Shown here one piece after another: positions 59,201 through 64,000 of a stretch of 64,000 nucleotides of DNA. The position numbers and the translations under genes were made by a program. The notes beneath the pieces are model-generated. The model was not told the DNA's origin. It searched no databases and saw only the letters and a program-made list of their open reading frames with translations. Position 1 is the first letter of the stretch. The number at the start of each line of letters is the position of its first letter. The DNA comes from Fremontodendron californicum (taxonomy: Eukaryota > Streptophyta > Magnoliopsida > Malvales > Malvaceae), in contig JAULJL010000018.1 of NCBI GenBank assembly GCA_030761205.1, positions 11,366,501 to 11,430,500 of the forward strand, in the 5' to 3' direction.

Positions 59201-60770
59201 TCATGGCACTTGCTTTATGGCATCTAGTAGAGTAATGTTTACCTCAACGTTTTGAAAGGTCTCCAAAATTTCCTTCTCTTGTTCTTCATTTTTGGACTTT
59301 CCTAACCTGCTTGGAAAAGGTGGAGGAGTTACATAAGAAGGAAAATAAGGTTTAGGGATTACCTTAGCAATTGGCTTATTAGGTTGTGAAGATGATGCAT
59401 TAGTGTTATCCACCTTTTGAGCAGTATCGTTTTGTGGTGTCTCAAGCTGTTTCCCACTTCTTAGAGTTATGGCATTCACATGTTCTCTTGGATTCACTAT
59501 AGTTTGGGAAGGTAAATTTCCGGAATCCCTTGCTTGTATTTGGCTTAGTGCTGTTGCCATTTGACCTATTTGAGTATCTATATGGCTCATCCTTGTTGCC
59601 ATTTGTCTGTTTGTATCCTTTATATCCTGTTGCATTTGCAATTGATTAGTAGTAAGGGATTTAACAAGATCTGCTAGAGACTCAACTGAATTTTATTGTG
59701 GTGGTACTTGTTGTCGGGTTTGATATGGTTGTTGAACTCTTTGTTGATAACCCGATTGTCTATTGTCAAATGGTGGAGGAGTAGCTTGTGATTGGTTTCC
59801 TCCATAATTGAAGTTTGGATGATCCCTCCATCTTGGATTGTAAGTGTTAGAGTAGGGATTATACTTTCTTGGTTGACCTGGGAATCCACCCATAACATTA
59901 ACATGTTCATTTGGATCATCTTGAAGTGTTGGACACATATCAGTTTGGTGCCCTATGTTTGAACATTACCACAAGCCTTCACTTGTTGTATTAGACCTAC
60001 AGCCATTTGTTCCACAAGAGAAGTCAGTTTATCAAATTTTTGTTCAAGGGTTGATGTACTTACCTCATTGACTTTCTTAGGTTGTGGGGGTGGTTCATCT
60101 CTCATGTTGAATTGTTGTGAGTTGGCTGCCATGTTGGAGATGAGAAGTCTAGCAGCTTCGGGAGTTTTATCAACTAGTGCTCCCCCACTTGCTGCATCTA
60201 TCATGCATCTCTCCATGAGCAAGAGACCTTCATAGAAATATTGGATGAGCAGTTGTTCACTTATATGATGGTGCGTACATGATGCACAAAGTTTCTTGAA
60301 CCTCTCCCAATATTCATACAAGGACTCTCCTTGTATTGCCGAATCCCACATATTTCTTTTCTAATATTGGCAGCCTTAGATGCTGAGAAATATCTTTCCA
60401 AGAATGCTCTTTTCATCCCATTCCATGTAGTGATGGTCCCAGATGGTAGATAGTAGAGCCATTCTTTTGCCGAGTCAGCTAGAGAGAATGGGAATGCTCT
60501 TAACTTTATTTACTCTTCTGTGACCCTGGTTGGTCTCATACTTGAGCAAACTACATGGAATTCCTTGAGGTGCTTATTTGGATCCTCTCCTGCAAAACCA
60601 TGAAAAGTTGGGAGAAGATGAATCAAACCAGATTTTATTCCAAAAGCTACCTCAAGATTAGCATATTCAATGCATAAGGGTTGTTGATCCAAATCTGGAG
60701 CGGCTAACTCTTTGAGAGTTCGGTTATCAGCAGCCATCTCTCCTTGTTCCTCTTGGATAGTTTGGATCAA
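59201..60770 (-). pseudogene. gag: Athila-type gag of H, broken
   Basis: It starts at 60770 (MIQTIQEEQGEMAADNRTLK), giving the N-terminal part to 60510 with FHGFAGEDPNKHLKEF. After stops and a shift it resumes at 60351 (MWDSAIQGESLYEYWERFKK, YFYEGLLLMERCMIDAASGG). It shifts again near 59950 into a Tyr/Asn/Gln-rich part (59938-59693) with no clear zinc knuckle. The C-terminal part (59641-59201) has RQMATRMSHIDTQIGQMA and VNAITLRSGKQLE, ending near 59201. This domain order is that of Athila Gag. The interval 59134-59200 joining it to protease contains stops. Confidence 0.85.
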
Positions 60771-60936
60771 CTTTTCGTTCGTTCTTTGGTGGGAAGCTAT
60801 GAATTCCCGATTCTCCTAAGTGAGATTCTTCTTCTTTGGGAGATTGGGACATTCATTGAAAAAGAAAACAAGAAAATAAACTAATTAAAACAGAAAATAA
60901 GATTAAACCAAATAACAAATAAACTAAAAAAAACAA

Positions 60937-60954
60937 TCCCCGGCAACGGTGCCA
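60937..60954 (-). other. Primer binding site of element H (tRNA-Asp type)
   Basis: The plus strand is TCCCCGGCAACGGTGCCA, one base different from the tRNA-Asp 3' end and from B's site. It lies six bases from the LTR edge at 60961. Confidence 0.85.
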
Positions 60955-60960
60955 AAATCT

Positions 60961-62532
60961 TGATGCACTCAAAAGAGTATATCTTATTTAATCCTTGCAC
61001 TAAAAATATCAACTGTAAAGTATAGTGATTAGCAAGGTCGAGTCCACAGGGATTGGTATTTAGTTTAAGAATTATTAGTTTAAACTTAAATTCAATGAAA
61101 ACAAAATAAAAGGGTTTTTTTTTTTAAATCAGTTTAAAAATAAAGCAATCAATAAAAAGTAATAAAGCAAATAAATAAGAAGTGATCAGATGTGAGAAAT
61201 ATGGCTAAAGGTTCATTCTCCACCACTAGACATCATTAAGAATCAAATTCAGATCTATCAATATCAATTATCTATCAAAGTTAACAACCGTAGATAACAA
61301 CATCCTGTGTTACCCCAATCCTTCCTTAGATTGTCGTTAAGCAGGACGAATGCCACTACTTAATCTCTAACTATCAAATAACCTAAGATAAACATCATTA
61401 GATTCAAAGTGATAGCAGCTTTATGATGAGAAAGATAGGTTGATCTAAGCAACAAACACATAAACATGGATTCATTCAACTTATGTTATGTTCCACTTCA
61501 TAATTCCTGAAAACCCAACATAATAACGAATTACAAATTGCCACTATTGAATAGAAATCAAGACAATTACATGGATCAAGATTCCTAAACTAGCATTAGA
61601 TAATTATCAAGATCTATCTAGTTTGCAACCTAAACAAATTAAGACAATATCATGAACAATTCTTGTAGAAGAACATAAACAACTTTGATATAAAACTAAT
61701 ATATGATAGAATCTAAAAAATTATTACATAACATGTCTAGGGCTTTGAAATCACCCTTAACCAAATAAAAGTTTAGCCTTGCATAGGCATAGTTAACATA
61801 AACATGACTATTCAAAAGAAACTAAGAAGAAAAATAAAATAAAACTAAGAGAAGAAGAATAAGAAGAAGAAGATTGATAAATAATCAATAGCATGTCCTA
61901 GTTGGTGGCTCAAAAGATGGTAATTATAGAGCTTTCAAGTCTTGGAAACCCTTTCTTGTTGATCAAGGAAGCTAGGAGTCAAAGGAGTGCAAAATAGGCA
62001 AGATTTTTGAGTTTTACGGTTTTTCCCGGTTTTGAAGACAGTAGGTTCGGTGCTGCAGTGCCATTTTCCAGCGCCGAGTACACTGACTTGCACTTTTTGC
62101 TCGCTGACGTTGGTTTCGCAACTGCTGCACTATCTCGCACTTCATTGGCTGATTTGGATGACCATCCGTTGTCCAATTTAGGCGTGTAAACCATCATTGG
62201 AAAGGTATTCAAGTCAGCTTCAAAAGTCAAAATAGGAAGTTTCTTCAAATAATGATTTTAACATAATGATTTCCTTGCAACAAGCTTCGGAGGTCAGATC
62301 TGCCTGATCATCTAGCACTAAGAAATTGATCTTTTTGACTCCCAAGTCTTCTTTCATCTTGCGATTATGATTTTGTAAGCTCTTTACCATCATAATTGAC
62401 ATGTTTTGACTTAATCTTTTCCATAATACCTATAATTCATAAAAATATAATAATTTGTCAAGGAACATAAGAATTAAAGCACAAAGTATAAGGAAATAAT
62501 ACATGAAAATGTATGCAATTACGCACTTATCA
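60961..62532 (-). repeat. Element H 5' LTR (1572 bp)
   Basis: The partner of 55381-56956. It drives transcription towards lower coordinates. The TATA region is changed to TATAATTA (about 61921-61928). The GC-rich 62007-62190 segment contains several deletions relative to the partner. Confidence 0.93.
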
Positions 62533-64000
62533 AATAGTGAGATCCTTATGCATCAAAGTCGTATTCCTAAATTGTTCCTGGTCATCGTATTGCCAAGACG
62601 GGGCATTGGCAATGCTCAATGACTAGTACATCTTAAACCTACTTACTTATGAAGTAAGACAACTGATCTCACGTCTTGTAGTATGAGGGACACTTGGGAT
62701 AACATGTAGGTGCATGTCTATTGAACAATTTCACTGAACATGGCCCGCTACGAGAACTCCATTTGGTACGGTCACTCAAGTGTCTATGGAAATGTTCTCG
62801 CGTGCCAGTCATGTAAATTAGTCCTCGGATTTGTGATGCCAGGTCATCTTGTATGGAGAGTGTCATACTTTGATTTCATCACGAACAAGTCCCAAAAAGG
62901 GATGCTTATAAGGGTGGTTTTGGGTATGACATGAACCATATGAAGATGGATGAGTGATCCAGAGAGGATTCACCACTCCAAGTGACATCGAAGACATATC
63001 TCATTTGTTCATGGCTTCGGTTAACATGATAAAGTCTTCAGCCGAAGCATGATGGATTTAGGAGAAATTATTTCTGTAAATTCATAAGGTTAACCATAAG
63101 CTGCAAGAATTAATATGGATTGAACATGAGTAGACACTGCTCCAAGCTCATGGGTTTTCCGCGATATTTGGTGAAAGGACCGTATTACACTGATAGGCTG
63201 GTTACTGAAAGGTTTCGATGAGGTCACATTGACTTTTGAACATTTGGGTGGTCATGATGGGTTGCTAGATCCCGCTCTAGATCTATGAGTATATGTTAAT
63301 GAGATTAACTTATACGCATTGCCAACGTGTTGGAAACCTAATGGGTCACTCACAATAAGGCAAATATGTTGGATTAAACTTGGGATTTGATTAAGTATTA
63401 CTTAATTAAATAAAAGGTTAAATTGGAGGAACTAATTGAATAATATTCAATTATGATTAGTTAAGACATAATTTGATTTATGAAATCAAAATTAAGATGT
63501 CTTAACAAGACAACAAAGATAAGTTGTCATAGTCGATAAATTTGAGTTATCCGAAGTGAGAAAAAGTTTCTCATATTCAAAGAGTTTAATTACGAATTAA
63601 ATTCTAGCAAAATCAAATTTAACAAAACTGAACCTAAATGCTATAAATAATGTTTTGAGCCAAGCATACTAAGAGTTAGTAGTTGGCCGATCTTGGTAGT
63701 TTAAAGAGTAATAGTTATTCTTTAAAAAGGGAGTTACAATACAATAACTACCAACATTACCAATTCCTTTATGGTGGCCGGCCGTGATGAATGCCGTTTA
63801 TAATGGAAGTTTCATTTTGTGCAATTAAGGTTGGTAATGTGTTTTAATAAGGAAGAAATTAAAGATTTTTTCTTAGGTTAAAATACATGTTAGAATTCGA
63901 TCATGGCATATAGGGGTAGCTGAATCATTCCCCTTTGTGCATGATGTTGTGTCTTCTATGATTATGAAGAAACAGACATGTAATGAAGGCTATTGAATAT
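62533..64000 (+). repeat. Element G 3' LTR, right part (runs off the window)
   Basis: It resumes after the AATAG copy (62533-62537). TATAAATA at 63642-63649 is the plus-strand promoter candidate. With 55193-55380 the LTR is at least 1.65 kb. Its end and the far target site are outside the window. The ORFs 62669-62866 and 62740-62934 are unsupported. Confidence 0.75.
63642..63649 (+). promoter_or_regulatory. TATA box in G's LTR
   Basis: TATAAATA in GCTATAAATAATG, about 1.3 kb into the reconstructed LTR, a usual U3/R position for a long copia LTR. Confidence 0.45.

Larger units (their letters stand above)
55381..62532 (-). mobile_element. Element H: complete Athila-type gag-protease element
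   Basis: Both edges (TGATGCACTC at 55381, ACTTATCA at 62532) are flanked by AATAG (55376-55380 and 62533-62537), an exact 5-bp target duplication inside G's 3' LTR. Minus-strand order: 5' LTR (60961-62532), tRNA-Asp PBS, gag remains, protease remains, non-coding interior with two PPT-like modules, 3' LTR (55381-56956). RT and integrase are missing, so it is non-autonomous. In the first ~240 bases the two LTRs differ by four substitutions and three indels, i.e. older than C. Confidence 0.94.

Overview
The window is repeat-rich nuclear DNA from a flowering plant, probably a eudicot; the species cannot be told from the sequence. I find no host gene, no RNA gene and no prokaryotic feature. Nearly every base belongs to LTR retrotransposons inserted into one another. 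Primer binding sites match plant tRNA-Arg (Ogre/Tat-type Ty3/gypsy) or plant tRNA-Asp (Athila-type Ty3/gypsy), and one element is Ty1/copia. Letters A-H name the elements here.

Left block (1-43526). Element A is an old plus-strand Ogre/Tat-type element whose 5' LTR begins left of the window. Its visible parts are the 5' LTR tail (19926-21221), tRNA-Arg PBS, leader, degraded ORF1 (22168-24237), split gag, degraded pol (RT, RNase H, second RNase H, integrase), two tandem arrays in the 3' UTR, a PPT and a full 3' LTR (38380-43526). A's 5' LTR was hit by B, a minus-strand Athila-type element (684-1396 plus 19129-19925, interior 1-659 running off the left edge). B's LTR was then hit by C (1397-19128, TSD AAAAG), a very young minus-strand Ogre-related element. 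A's gag holds a solo Ogre-type LTR, D (24761-29427, TSD CTAAG/CTGAG). A's pol holds a probable solo Athila-type LTR, E (about 33847-35045).

Right block (44121-64000). F is a plus-strand Ogre-related element with 5' LTR, PBS, leader and damaged gag; its similarity to C stops near 52325. G is a Ty1/copia element with gag remains, PPT and a 3' LTR that runs off the window. H, a complete Athila-type element (55381-62532, TSD AATAG, minus strand), sits in G's 3' LTR.

How the parts relate: A is the only element with recognisable RT and integrase, and it is badly broken. C and F carry gag but no pol, H carries gag and protease only, and G carries gag only, so all would depend on enzymes from elsewhere. 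C is the most notable: its LTRs are almost identical, both gag-like ORFs are open, and it has a higher-order tandem array in its 3' UTR. Its extra 316-residue ORF keeps a coiled-coil start and a zinc knuckle but lacks the capsid domain. Relative age by nesting and LTR similarity is A > B > C, and G > H.
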